Origin: Sanghuangporus weigelae
Taxonomy: Eukaryota > Basidiomycota > Agaricomycetes > Hymenochaetales > Hymenochaetaceae
Assembly (NCBI GenBank): GCA_033182465.1
Contig: CP137328.1
Coordinates: 1,364,001-1,428,000 of the forward strand
Direction of reading: 5' to 3'
Length of the DNA: 64,000 bases
A model generated the notes under the pieces. That model ran no database searches. It had not been told where the DNA came from and saw only the letters and a program-made list of their open reading frames with translations. Shown here one piece after another: positions 22,704-35,101 of the stretch (its first letter is position 1; the number at the start of each line of letters is the position of its first letter). The position numbers and the translations under genes are program-made.

Positions 22704-25008
22704 ATGTCGTCGTCTGCTGCTACGGAGTTTGCTTCAGCAACTTCTGCTACCGTGTTGGAGCGTGCCCAAGCCTTCGTGTCTGAACACAAACGGGTACTGC
22801 TTGCCGGTGCTGCAGTCGCTGTTGCTGCAGGAGGAATCGCATATTACGCCACATCCTCTTCAAGTAGTACACCTTCAGAAGACGGTGACATCGAGAGCGG
22901 TCGGAAAAAGAAAAAGCGTACAAACCGTAAGAAGAAAGCTGGCAATGGTGCAGACCGCGGACCACTGATCGAGGAGGTTGCACCCAAAACAATTAACGAA
23001 TGTTCGTGCCATTTTTGTATTGTCAAACGTCTAAGAATTAGAATGACGCTTGAATTGCCCGTGCTATTACTTAGATATTGCTTCAACCGGAGGTGCCGAA
23101 AAGCTGTCCGTGGAGGTGAGAATATGTGGTTCTCTGCAGCGGATGTCTCAATAAACTGTACCTACAGGAACGGAAATCTCTCGCAACAGAGCTGAAGCTG
23201 CGCGGTAATAAGGCGTACGTGGAACGGAAGTTTGCTGATGCAGTGAAATGCTACACCCGTGCGATCGAGATCACACCAGAACCGGATCCCGTTTTCTACA
23301 GTAATCGCGCGGCAAGTTCGTTTTTTTATTTTCTTCCATCCCTTCGCAACTTGAAGTGCTGATTCGTTCCTATAGGTTATATGTATTTCGCGAAGCCGGA
23401 ATACGAAAAGGCTGTAGAGGATTGTACAGAAGCGCTTAAAATCAATCCCAAGCATGAACGTTCGGTTGGTCGTAGAGGAACGGCACTTGAGAAACTCGGC
23501 CGATTCGAGGAGGCTTTGCGTGGTAAAGCGGCAAGCGCAATATGCCTATTCGCATACTGATGTTGCCTTGCTAGACTTCACCGCGGCAACACTATTAACA
23601 AAATTTAATGATCAGAAGGTTGCAGAGTCTGTAGAACGTGTGCTTAAGATGGTGACGGAGCCAAAAGCACGAGAAATCATGGCAGTACGTCTTTTCACAA
23701 TCTTTACTACTCAATACGCTCCTTACTCATTATTCTCAGGAGCGGGAGCCTCGTTTACCACCTCATACATTCGTCGATGCTTATTTCGGCGCGTTTCGAC
23801 CCCGTGAGCCTTTTGTCGGGATCGTTCTTATGTTCCTTCTATTGAAACGGCATAGGTCCCTTCCCTGATCTTCCTGGGGATCCTACCATGGGCGACAATA
23901 CACTCAAACTAGCGTTTGAAGCACTTGCAGCTCGTGACTATGCTCACTCTTTGACCCTCGTAAACGAAGCTATTGAACAAGGTGTTTCGTCCGACGTTTG
24001 TCGTGCGCATGCGCTAAATTTGCGCGGCTCCTTCCGCTTTCTTATGGGTGATTCGCAAGCTGCTAAGGAGGATCTCGAGGCTGCAATCAATGCCCAACCA
24101 CAGTTTACTCAAAGCTTGGTTAAAATCGCGAGTGTACATATGGAACAGGGCAACTCCGTGGACGCCTTTGCTGCATTTGATAGAGCCATCAAGTACGACT
24201 CGAAAGACCCAGACATTTACTATCACCGCGGACAGGTCCTTTTCATTATGCAGGAGTTCAGGCAAGCGGCGGATAATTACCGCAAGTCTCTCGAACTCGA
24301 TCCGTCATTCGTGTTCAGTCACATCCAGCTTGCAGTGGCTCAATACAAGGCAAATCAACTTTCTGACTCGATGGCTACATTCCGTAAAGCTCTCAAAGCC
24401 TTTCCACAGAGAAGTGAACCTTCTAATTACTAGTAAGTTGATATAGTTCGCTAGAATCACTTGATCTGATGGGAGCTTCTCAGTGGCGAGCTTCTGCTCG
24501 ATCAGAAACGTTTTGAAGACGCTATTGAAAAATTCGATCGGGCCATTGAAATCGAGAAATCAAAGGCCCCGCCAATCAACGTTCTGGCAATGGTGAACAA
24601 GGGTTTGACGCTCTTCCAGTGGAAGAACGACCTTGCGGCTGCAGAGAAGATAATCAAAGAAGCTCTCGTTGCGGATCCGGAATGCGAAGCTGCTGTGGCC
24701 ACCCTGGCTCAGATTAGCTTGCAACGCGGTGAGGTCGAACAAGCAATGACATACTTCCAGCGTCAGGTGGAATTATCGCGTACGGAAGCGGACGTTATGA
24801 ATGCATTACAATTTATGCATGTAGGTATCAAACTTGCTATCTGAAAGTACAGATAAGGTGTTGATCTTGCTATCTTGACGAATAGGCCGCGAAGGCACAG
24901 AACGAGTTCGCGCGCAATTATCCAGTTCTCGCAGAAGCGTATCGATATGCCGAAATTGAACAGCGTGCCGCGATGGCTGCAGCCGGTGGTCCTGCTGCAT
25001 TCATGTAG
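22704..25008 (+). CDS. TOM70: Mitochondrial import receptor Tom70 (TPR protein)
   Basis: The predicted protein of about 614 residues, in nine exons, has the layout and length of Tom70. A hydrophobic anchor near residues 30-50 (RVLLAGAAVAVAAGGIAYYA) is followed by a Lys/Arg-rich linker (KKKKRTNRKKK). The TPR clamp begins at LSVEERKSLATELKLRGNKA, and further TPRs run to the C-terminus (CRAHALNLRGSFRFLMGD, DIYYHRGQVLF, VNKGLTLFQWKNDLAAAEKI). Tom70 sits in the outer mitochondrial membrane and binds Hsp70/Hsp90-delivered precursors, mainly carriers. Introns: about 23002-23074, 23116-23167, 23316-23375, 23523-23574, 23685-23739, 23804-23855, 24433-24483, 24821-24885; exon lengths sum to a whole number of codons. 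The first donor could instead be 23017. It is the first ordinary gene next to the transposon block and looks intact. Confidence 0.93.
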
Positions 25009-27756
25009 AGGCAACTTGCTTGCATCTGCGGTGGTTGAAGTAGGCGACACTTAAGACAGGTGAAACGAGACACTATTTCGATATCATGACTTACCATGGC
25101 GAGCCTGACCTAAAATACTTTATCTATGACATACTGCAACGATCCTGCAATTGCTTACTATTTTTTTTAATACATGTCATTCTGGGACATGCGTTCCAAT
25201 CTCCACTCAATGGACTTTTATTCGGACACAAAGACGTCACCTGGTTGTCCGTCCGTGGGTTCGATAAGGCTTAGGGTCTGCGATGCGTATTTCTGGCACA
25301 TGTGCTATATTTCATGTTGTGCCTGGCAGATTACTTTGAGCAGCACTGCCCTTCCACATAACGCCAACAGGTAATATGAATAATTATATAAACAGACTTA
25401 CGCACGGACTAGCTGCGATAGCTATACTGTATCGATTACCACGGCAGCAGGTATTGGGGGAAAGCGAAGGAACTGAGAAAGTGGTCTGCCAGCTTTGACA
25501 TCTTTTCAAGTGCCTGCCAAAACCCGTCGCCAGCTATGCCGATTTCAACGTCATATCCATACTACGGGACGGGAAAGTATTCCTCTATATAAGTAAATAT
25601 TGCAAAGTCGGCGAAGGAGACCACCAACATGATCTCGTTCGGAATTACTTGCCAGTAAAGCCACAGCCACGGAAGGCGCTGTGGTTATTTCTGTCACCCC
25701 GTCTCTCGATGTTATTGTCTCGTCAGCATCTAGCGGGCTTCTTCGAGGACAGCTGTTGTTGCACGTGCTGAAGTAACATGCACCTCTGTAGATGGAAGGT
25801 AAGTTTTTTCATTTCTGTGTCAATCTGGACAGCAATTTCCTTACCATTCTTGGAATGCCAGCTTCTTGGAAGACTTTGCTTTTTTGACATGAAGCTTAAG
25901 TTTATTTGTGTAGAAGTCTCTGGCCCCATACCCACTGATTGCAAGTACGCCGAGGCTCTCGCACAAGAATCAAAATCAGGTTGTAGTGATTCATCGGCCC
26001 AAGACGCACCATAAATAGTCGCAAGGTCTAAAAGTCGGTATCGTCTTTAGAACCATTTTTCCGAATGTAGTATCACCAGAATCACCGCCCTAGTGTCATC
26101 TCCTAATTCGGATTCAATTGTTCTTTCTCTGATGTATTGCCAGTCTTGATGGGCCTACAGTAGATAAACGACTCCACGTGTTTTATCATCAGGACCCACA
26201 ACATTTTATCCGCATTATGAGATAGGAGATCACGTACGTTTCCGATCATTGTTTCGTTTTGCGACTCAAATATATATTTGCTAGGTTCTTTCCACTGCTT
26301 GGTCCGTAGACATCTCGCCCTGCGGAGTGGAATGAAAGCTTGCCAGGAGCTGCAAGTCCGTTCAAATGCAAATGATTGATGAAGTTCTTGCGGAGTACTC
26401 GAATCGCTAGTAGAAACTCACTTTGGTACCAAAAGAGGGAGCATCGAACATGAAATCATCAGAGTCCAAGAACGGCATCATCGTAGGTTCCAATATTATG
26501 CGACTCAAGACTTGGATAACTAACGATCTCTGTACCCTGGGAACCTTAGGAATCTAGCAATCGAGTAATCCATGACAGTGTTACTGTATCACACAATACC
26601 TTTGTCGATGCGGTTGACCGACCGTCGAGCCATACGCTTTATGTTTGCAGCTCTGAGAGTCCTTTCCAGACAGCATGTAAGCAATTATAACATGAGTTGT
26701 TCAAGGACTCGTAGTTTACGAAAGATGACTTCTGAAGCTCTGCGTTCAACCCAGGCGCATACTAGTAGTACAGATTCGCTCCGGCAAAGTCTCCGGATAC
26801 GGTACCCATTCCATTGACATCTACTAGTAAGTAAGAGTGTGCGGTCGGTTGCAGTAGGGAGGGGCCTCCTCGCTGTATTGTCTCGAACGTACTGCCCGAG
26901 ATGACACTGCTCACAGGCTAATTCTGAGCCAGTAAAGCAGTCGGGATGGATACCACATTGAGTCAAACACTTATGATCAAGTATGTTCATCTGATCAACT
27001 GTGCGTAGCCGTTGTATCCTGTGGTGCGGTGCGAAACGTCGACATACAAAGAAGAATCGGAGGCCTGGATAAGTCGGACACGACACCAGTTAGAAGGATA
27101 CGCGCTCTTCAGAAGGAGCAAAGATATTCTTGCAACCCCCTTGCTAAGCATTCCTACAGTAACTGGTCTCGAAAGGTCCCAGATGCTTCGCAGCACTGTC
27201 CGAGACCGTAGGCGTTGGAATTCTGGCCGGTCATGATGGTGCCGTTGTAATTAGAAGACCATTTAAATTACAGACAATAAGTAGGAAAGTAAAATTTTGG
27301 AAACGCAAGACATTAGAAGCTAGGACACCTTCAATTCAGAGAGTGGCGCGGGCTGAAGGCGATTATAAGTCGTGGCCATAGACAATACTCGCAGAAACGG
27401 AAAGGTTAAGAACATCCGATTCTTAATGCCTGCTTCCAAGTCCGTGTCAGAGTTGCAAGTTTGCTGTAGTTTCGAAGATCGCGATGGTGGGACAGACTGA
27501 GAGAGGGATCTGAAACGACTTCAAATCTCAGATATATGACAAAAGCTGGTGAGATAATCGGAACGTATATTGATTTTTATGTATACGAAGAAAATCCGTC
27601 ATGAGGTGTTTATTACTAGGAGAGCTAAGAGTCTTCAATACTAGTACATAAAAACGTGTGAAGATACAACTCTATCATGCGCCAAGTGAGAACAAAATTA
27701 TCCGTGCATTTGGAAGAGTGATCAGGACATACCTTTCCGCGGAACTGGGAAGCATT
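25009..27756. other. Long intergenic stretch, no intact gene recognised
   Basis: GC is closer to that of genes than of the repeat block, but frames on both strands are short and interrupted. Reverse-strand text near 26,820-26,460 reads as plausible protein for short runs (NGMGTVSGDFAGANLYY) and then meets stops. This could be a decayed gene, a poorly resolved multi-exon gene or a non-coding transcript. I cannot assign a product. Confidence 0.4.
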
Positions 27757-28598
27757 CTAACTTAAAATAGAGAGGAGCATGCTGGTCAACCCCACGAACC
27801 CCACTACACCAGCAAATTTTTCTTCCATGTTTTTTAGCGCTGCACTAGAGGTATTTGAGCCACTGGTCGACGAAGCTTGCGAAGCGTCGGATGAACCGGA
27901 TGTGAACGAAGTCGTCGTCGCAGATGCAGATGCGGAACCGGAGGCCGCTGCAGTCGAGGAGGGAGCGACTGCTGAGAGCTGTATGGAAGATACTGGTTCT
28001 CCAGACGTATTACAAGCATTCGTGAATTCTATATTCAAGGGATAGTTAATGTATCGACTCAGACGCGATAAAGCAAAATGGAGCCTACGATCGACGATGC
28101 TTTGTGTTTTTGTTTGCTGTGAGCTGGCGTCATCGCCCGCAACGCCAACCAAGCAATTTCCGCAGTCGGCAATTTGATTAGCGACGTTGCTGTTGCAAAG
28201 ACATGACAGTTCCTGACACGACTACAGATGTAACAATACGGTGTATCAATGATTCGCGTTTCAGGCATTGGATTGAGATTAGATGCGAGATCAGAGATGA
28301 TACGCCGTAACTCACGTTAACAGTTGACACTACGGGAGCGCATGTCGCTTGGCACTGCAGACGGGATTTTAATGAGAGGCCACCGGATGTCAGGGGGTTA
28401 GAGTAGTCATACAGCATCCGGGATACTATCCAGTCCTAACCCGTCTGCCGATGATTGTCGAATGAATAGAGAAGTTGAGCGAGACGCCAAAGCTAGTTTC
28501 ATGTAAATCTGAGTAAGAACGCGACCTTGAGAGCAAGTCAGAGGCATACCGGGGACGGCGAAGAAAGCGAAGAAAGAATACGCGAAGACTGGATGCAT
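27757..28598 (-). CDS. Small Cys-rich secreted protein, probably GPI-anchored
   Basis: Five exons (28598-28550, 28492-28413, 28354-28316, 28221-28089, 28028-27757) splice to about 190 residues. The N-terminus is a signal peptide (MHPVFAYSFFAFFAVPALA) with a likely ALA|SR cleavage site. The mature part has a six-to-eight cysteine core (CQATCAPV, CLCNSNVANQIADCGNC) and then VDQFTNACN. A Ser/Thr/Ala-rich stalk follows, and the C-terminus is hydrophobic (FAGVVGFVGLTSMLLSIL), as in GPI-anchored cell-wall proteins. Similar short secreted proteins are common in Agaricomycetes, and their role is not established. Intron ends are GT..AG with lengths of 57-94 nt. The cysteine spacing recalls, but does not match, CFEM domains. 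The ATG is chosen because it opens the signal peptide. Confidence 0.75.
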
Positions 28599-30723
28599 GG
28601 CCGCCGAACTATATGTGCAATGATACTGTTGGCTACAAAGTTGAAGGAGAGTAGGTGTTGGGAGGGCAGCGGAAAGGAAAGATGAGTAGCTGGGAGGCCA
28701 AGGGAGAGACTTTTTTATATTTATACTACAAGAATTCATATATCCATCTGAGGAAGGAACGGCGATCGCGGCTGGTTCGGCAAGGTTCCCATCAGATTCT
28801 CGCGTGGGAATCACGAGGCAATTCATACCAACTCTATCTCTCCGCCAAGTGCTCCCAAAATTAATCCGACGACACTCGGCGCCGCGCTCGCCTCTCATCT
28901 CATTTTATCCATCGCGCTCGTTCCAAAGCACCGATTTTCTATAGTGCGCCTTCCCCGCCTTGAAGCCCACGGAGGTGTTATTTTTTGTGATCCATCTCTG
29001 CCGAAGCCCACTTATTTGTAGGTAGACGATATCGACCAATCAGCCCAGGGCCAAGAAGCTAATGCCACCCCTGGTTCGATCTGTTTGTTGCTTCGCGTTC
29101 TCCCACTCGTCCACTTCGCCATTTCTTGCTCATCATGTTTCGGCATGTTTCACAGTCCAAAACGCATTTTTTTTGAATTGATGCGATGCATCTTCTCTGA
29201 TAGCAAAAATTCCAACGACCAGTTGGAGCACGCCTTGGATATCACTGATCTTTTCGTCCCTTCCACTTCTCCGCACTCACGAAGCGAGTTTAATTTACCC
29301 AAGAAAGCAATTGATACTCTTCTGTCCGCTTCCTCATCCTCCGCGAGTAGGTAAGTTTATAGGAGCCGTTGTATTCATGAACGCCCGTTCATCCACGCAA
29401 ACGATTTTATTTAGGAGACCAGCGGACGTTACGCGTGATTAAAAAAAGTTGCTTCCCAGGCAACTCCTCCTTCGAATTGAGAAAAATGCTACTTTGGTGT
29501 TCTGCCTGCTTGCTTCATTTGTGAAGTCTTTCGTCAGGTAGAAACAAGGCGTCGGTTTGCTCAGCAGTTCCAGTCATCTCGGTGTTGTTCAACCACAAGC
29601 AATACACCGTTCATATATGTATATGGTTCATCCGGACAGGGGTAGTATAGCACTACACATCGACCGGACCAGGGTTACCCAAATACCCACCAAGAAATAA
29701 GGTCCTTCTTATAAGCGCCTGTGCCATCTCCGCCACAAGCCCTCACTCGAGTGGTGGATCAGCAAATGTCGAGATGCAACCTTGCATCTGATACTCGAGA
29801 CTTTGAATCCTAACGCGGAACACTGCAAGCCCGATATATCAAGGAGAGCGGTTCAGTTAAGATCCCAACTGGTGTGAATAGAGGATCTTCCATCGGAATA
29901 AGGAGTATCCTATGTTCGTGATTAATGACAATTTACAAAAGCTTTTACGTCCTCATAAATCTACGGAATGATAGAGACTAATTTATTTTAGACTGAGCGT
30001 CTCTTATCCTGTAATCGTTTGGGGGCTACTGTCAAGATGCATCCCAACCGACGAAACAAGGCGGAATTCCCCAGGCTGATGTACAGGGATTTTTCAAATG
30101 CCCTCTTGACGATTCAAATCGCAACATGTACTCGGTGAGATTACTAGCGCCTTTCTTCCAATCTTTCATCAATATTTCGATCTCGATTGATACTGCCTTG
30201 TTCCAAGGAAACAGGAGTCTCGAGGCTAAAAAAAAACAGAACGTGGAAAACAGAACCAGTCTCTGATAGCACTTAGAACTGGTGATGCGGGATGACTTTT
30301 AGGGTCCGCATATACAGGAAAGAAGTGATCAAGATGCAGAACGGATGGGTTTTTCTTTGATCAGTCAAGTCTCAAAGAAGTGATCCTCCGCTGAGACGGA
30401 TGATTATGTCAAAAGAGATCTTATTTCTAAACACAATAATTTTAGAGGCGAATATTCTTCCAGTCGCGGTGTATGAAGTGGCATTTAGGGGTCATATCGT
30501 ACACACCCATGATTATTGCGTGCGACGGCTTGAGCAACATACTTGTGTATCTGGCGCCACATAGCGGCGCCCATTTCAATCATCCGTGACGAATTCTTCA
30601 CGCCGACGTCGAGGCAACATCACGTTTCAACGCCACTGGTACTGTAGTCGTAATGGCTACCTAGGTATGAGTACAGACATGAGTACCTCACCACATCCAC
30701 TTCCGAGTCGAATCATCTCGGAA
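28599..30723. other. Intergenic stretch, nothing assigned
   Basis: Contains the probable promoter of the secreted-protein gene (28599 to about 28900). The 89-codon frame at 29085-29354 has a possible hydrophobic start (LLRVLPLVHFAISCSSCF) but no continuation I trust. No tRNA or repeat pair was noticed. Confidence 0.4.
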
Positions 30724-32408
30724 ATGTCTCTTCTTGACGTCTCTCGCTCTTTCAAAGCTCATGCAGATGCCGAACACGCGGATCTAGAAGAGGTTACTCG
30801 GTTGGTTGTATCATTGGCCACGACCGAGCAATACTGTGCTGTAGCACTAGCGACTGTCCTAGTCTACCATTCCAGTACGTGTCCTACCACTTTGTTTGCA
30901 CCTTAGCATTATCTTTCTACACAGTTCGAAAAAGGAGGTAATATTCAACCAACTTGTCATGTGCAAGCTCGAGTCCTTACAGATCCTTTCTTCTAGGTCA
31001 AAATTTTCTGGGTGAATTACATCAATTCACTTTGCATATCATTATCTGACGAACAGCCAGAGAAATCCGCGCAGCCCTGTCCCTATACTATACTTTGCAG
31101 TAAGTGTAGATAGTGTCTGGGAATTGAACAGGTATCTGATCATGATATAGAATCGTTACATAGGCCTTTTGGTGGCTGTTTGCCTTACTAGTAAATCATT
31201 GATTTGCCCCGTGAAACGGTCGATTCTGAAAATTATACGTTTGGTAGTCTATCTTTTCTCAGCAAGTCATGCAAGGTATGCGCGTTCAATGTGAACGCCA
31301 TGTCGCCTAAATTCCTGATGTCTTTTGACTCAGCTGTGCGTATTGTTTCAAAGTTGGTTACACTTCTCGATTGATCGTGCAACCTAGGTTTGTTTTCATT
31401 TTGGGGCGTAAACTTGGCCGGTACGTACATATTGTAATTCGAATATGAGCGGCAACCTCAATCGAGAATTAGGTCTGGTTGTCTTTATCTTAAATGACTG
31501 TAAGCCAGGCAAGCTAGACTTGATGCGGATGATGACTTGCTGTGTCACAGATATCCTACTTATTTGCACAATGGCATTCTTCCATCGGCGTGAGCACTTC
31601 TCTTCATAAAAGTTATTTCGTCCTAACTTTCTGCAGACAAGGCGTTATCTGTCATCCTGAAAATTCTCCTTGGCTTGGAAGTATGCATCATGATCTCCCT
31701 TCTCATTTATGCGATATCGTTCGAAGATAGTAAGCAATTTGATAGTCTTATATGCTTCCGTTTTACTGAAACACCTCAGTCGACGTTAGCAGTCTCGTGG
31801 AGGGAATGTCATTTTGCATACCAAGAAGGCTCCCTCCGCGAACTATGTCCATCGTTTTATGGTGAGCACTCAGGATTGTGCCAAGGATTTCCCTGATCCT
31901 TTGCAGGGATGGTTCCGTTGATGTACGGATTGATTTTGTTGAGCCTCGCGCTCCGCCAGGCAATGGAATATTGGAAAATGACATCCGGCCTTAGGGGATT
32001 CCATTTAACTCGTGTTGTCATACAGGATCAAGTCCTATACTACGGCTTGTAGGGTGCTTAAAAGCATTCTAATCGTTTTGATTCTGACCTGTCGAAGTTT
32101 CGTTTTCTCCTGTGTTTGTCAGATCGTGACCGGTAGCATCAATGAGAGTAGTCCTTCTGCTGCAAGCATCCTGAATGCTGCAGGGAGTCCGATTTTTGTC
32201 TGCATCCTCGGAGGACATCTCTTGCTCAATCTGAAAGAAGCCGGGGAGAGAGGTGTGAATGGTGGCACGAGTTATACTTCAGATATCAGTGACATTGACT
32301 TCGCCGAGGTGAGTCGCTGACATCGATTTGTGGATCTTCTGAATTCGGGATACATATCAGAATCGTGCGGGTTACGAAGAAAATTCGGAACACGAAGGCC
32401 CAGTTTGA
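30724..32408 (+). CDS. DUF6533-domain multi-pass membrane protein
   Basis: Splicing by eye gives the signatures of the DUF6533 family of Agaricomycete membrane proteins. These are TEQYCAVALATVLVYH, then KEVKIFW joined to RNPRSPVPILYFANRYIGLL, then DILLICTMAFFHRHKALS followed by a hydrophobic helix (VILKILLGLEVCIMISLLIY). The family-typical tail is ILNAAGSPIFVCILGGHLLL with NLKEAGERG and SDIDFAE. Most introns are about 50 nt (for example 30997-31150 contains two). Exons between about 31,170 and 31,540 are not resolved. A final intron from 32311 would add a short acidic tail ending at 32408; without it the frame ends at 32320. Seven-helix topology is usual for the family, and its function is unknown. 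The start could lie at an in-frame ATG further upstream. Confidence 0.72.
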
Positions 32409-32873
32409 TACGTAGAGATCAAGCCCTGTCAAATTGGACCTAAGTTTATATAGTCAACGGCATGGCAGGGGCCGGAGGAGCAGGGCAGAGGCAGCTGTAG
32501 TGGTGATCGGAATAGAGATGTTGGTTACTGTTTCTCCTAGGCAGGGATCACAAGTTCCGCTGTTTCGATTTTTATGATGTGGTTAGTTAGGTCCAAAGAC
32601 AATGCACACGAGTAGTCTACACGCTCAAAATCAAAATTTCTTCCAAGTTGTAAGTCGCATGTAATTTATTTACACAGTGGACATACATAGATTCTGAGGT
32701 CCGAGTTGTTATACTGTAGTAAGATCTCAATTTCATTTCAACCATCGGGTATCTTGATGATACTTCTGTTTCCAGAATGAGAAAACGGGAAGGCATCAAA
32801 AGCCGGGTACTCAACGCCATATACGGAAATTGTTCGGCTTGGGAAACGTGTTCGGTGCACTTGAGAAGGTCAT

Positions 32874-33011
32874 TCAATGACCTCGCGGTTGCAATGACAT
32901 GAACTCGTCATGTAAAGGAATATTCGCCTTAACGACAGAGCTGTCTGACCAGGCGAACGTATGAGTCACGACAAGCAAGTAAAGTGAAAATGCTCTTGCC
33001 ATAATTACCAT
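32874..33011 (-). CDS. Small secreted protein candidate, unit 1 copy
   Basis: Starts with a signal-peptide-like stretch (MVIMARAFSLYLLVVTHTFA) matching the longer copies at 43337 and 52817. After SDSSVV it diverges because unit 1 carries about 70 extra bases here (about 32,855-32,925). Those bases could be a retained intron or an insertion. The frame ends after 45 residues, and the rest of the related protein sequence continues in another frame toward 32,617. Either a differently spliced gene or a decayed one. Confidence 0.35.
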   Translation of the reverse strand: MVIMARAFSLYLLVVTHTFAWSDSSVVKANIPLHDEFMSLQPRGH

Positions 33012-33181
33012 GGTGATCTTGAGATAAGAAAATGTGTGAAAGAGGTCAAACTTGAAGAAAAAAGCGGGACCTGAGAAGCTCCCCTCGCACGCTCTTTTAT
33101 CTCTTCTGATGCCGAGTACTGGAAGCTGATTTGCATGAGCCAATTCCGAAAACAAAAGAAATAAAATTTACACTATATACA

Positions 33182-35101
33182 TCAAGTCCATTGGCCAGCT
33201 TCCCGCTCCGAGTACTTTTGCGCATCCCCTCTCCCTCTCTCCACGTTGACGTTCCAGAGCAAAGGCAGCGCGCTCCAAATCATCGCAACCAAAAAGAAGA
33301 ACGAATAGCGTATATTGCCCGTTGCATCCGCGATAAGCCCGACGACAAGCGGGCCGAGGAACGAGCTCGATTTATCAGTAATGGAGTATAACGCATACCA
33401 TCGCGCTTCTTCCCCGCGCGGGACGAGCTCGGCATAGAAAGCGCGTGCGTATGCTTGGAAGGCACCGTAGACTGTACCGAAGTAGACAGCAAGGGCGTAC
33501 ATCTCGCCTGGTGTTGTCAGCCCTCCGAAGTGTGGCGTTATCACTAACGTGTTGGCGTTGACGTTCGTGGAAGGAGAGTGGAACAGAGGGAGGAATCCAA
33601 GACATCCGTAAAGAGGGATGAAACTGCATGCACAGACGAGTGTGATAAGCACGCGTTTATTCGACCATCCAACGCGGCGTTGTATCCGCGGCCAGACGAG
33701 TGCACCAAGCACACCTGCGCCGTTCACCAACAGACCTACGATGATGAGCGAATTGGCAGGCATCTGGAGCTGCGTCTTGCCGAATAAGAGTGCAGTGGAC
33801 GTGATAGTGGTGAATCCGTCGCTCAGTAAGAACCATGCACCGAGGAAAAGAAAAGTGTGCTTTAGACGCCTGATCTCCGTCCAGCGAAGTATTTGGCCCA
33901 AGCGTTTCCACGCTTTCCATATTTCTCGCTTCAGACTGAACGGTCCAATTTCTTCAGAGGATTCTTTAAGTAACAGAGACGAAGTTCCAGGAAGCCATGT
34001 ACCGGCAGGAATCGTGAAAAGAGCCCACCATAGTCCACTAGCGAAGATGGCGAGGCGTAGTGAAAAGGTCGAGCCTTTCATAAGTGTTACAGGAACCAAA
34101 GTTATGATGAGCGCGACAATTCCTGCAAAATATCCCAATGCAATACCCGTGCCTGAAATTCGCGCAGTCGTTTGCGAGACGAGAGAAGTATACTTCTCAA
34201 AGAGAGCTTGCGCCTCAGGAGACGATCGATGCTCGTGTGGTAACAGTGGCTCTTCGTACGTATCTTCATCAGATTCTCTTTCCTCACTGTCCTGTTGAGG
34301 TATCAATATCGATGCATGGTCTGAAGAGTGTAATTCTTGGAACGCGACGACAACTGCCTTGTCCTCGCCTGCAAGCGTTGGCAGATACGCGTTCATCGCT
34401 ACAACACTTGCGCCAAATCCGACATTTGCTATGATGGCGAAGAGTGCTGCCAGTGGCCACACGGAAGAGGAAGATGGAAGGGCGAGGAAGAACATTGCAG
34501 ATATTGAGCCCAATGCGGCGAATAGAAGGAGAGCACGTTTCCGGTGAGGTGCTGAGAATGTTGTTAGTGCCAACTTGACTGAAGATATAAATGGCTGCGA
34601 TGCGTACGATGGTCTGCAATCCCACTCATGGAGATGACGGTCAGTGCTTGAAGTGCAACGGAAATTGAATACACGTATAGACTGCGCCTCATCAGTAGAA
34701 AGTTTCCTGCAACTAAGTCTGTATGTACCTGAAGCTAGCGCTGTCGACCCAAACCCAGCCAATCTTGACAACACAGCGAGTATCCTCAGCTGTATCTGCA
34801 GCATTGAGTGGTGCAGTCTTTACTGTCGAGCAGGGTCTTGTCTTGTCTGGAAGGAGATAGCCATTGTCCCGAGCGAATTGTTCAAGGCAGATCGGTAGGA
34901 AAAGCGTCAGAGAGACGACGACAAATACTTCACTTTCGGAAGTACAAGACATGTTAGATGCTGGTGTTGAGGTATCCAGAACGTAGCATCACACCTTGCG
35001 AAAGCATAACTCAGCCAGCCGCGCAGATGTCGCTTCGCCTTCCCTTCCTCGTATTCATCCCGATGTGGTACATGATTTGGAGGTGCATCCTCAGAGTCCA
35101 T
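33182..35101 (-). CDS. ATG22: Vacuolar amino-acid effluxer Atg22, unit 1 copy
   Basis: Four exons (35101-34995, 34932-34729, 34681-34608, 34551-33182) join in frame to 584 residues. The order of segments is that of Atg22: HLRGWLSYAFASEVFVVVSL, EQFARDNG, RCVVKIGWVWVDSASFSL, YVYSISVALQALTVISM, then the HRKR loop and several further membrane helices. Atg22 is a major-facilitator-like vacuolar membrane protein that exports amino acids released by autophagic breakdown. An acidic loop (SEERESDEDTYEEPLLP) around residue 240 is typical of the family's cytosolic linker. The start is chosen at MDSEDAPPN because it is the ATG preceding the first conserved helix. Gene X is divergently oriented, about 1.0 kb away. 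Confidence 0.9.

Noticed and set aside
26685-27086. 133-codon minus-strand frame as a gene
   Set aside because: No recognisable domain or signal, and no plausible splice continuation. Its overlap with several other random frames argues for chance.
28407-28898. 163-codon minus-strand frame as one continuous protein
   Set aside because: Only the part from the ATG at 28598 is used. The rest of the reading runs through a 57-nt intron, whose removal gives a clean signal-peptide cleavage site.
28980-29120. tRNA-like ggttcgatc segment near 29071
   Set aside because: No matching acceptor or anticodon stems could be formed around it.
33618-34298. Long plus-strand frame (226 codons) antisense to Atg22, repeated at 43942 and 53422
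   Set aside because: It is a shadow of the Atg22 last exon. Its peptide has no domain, and its conservation follows from the opposite strand.
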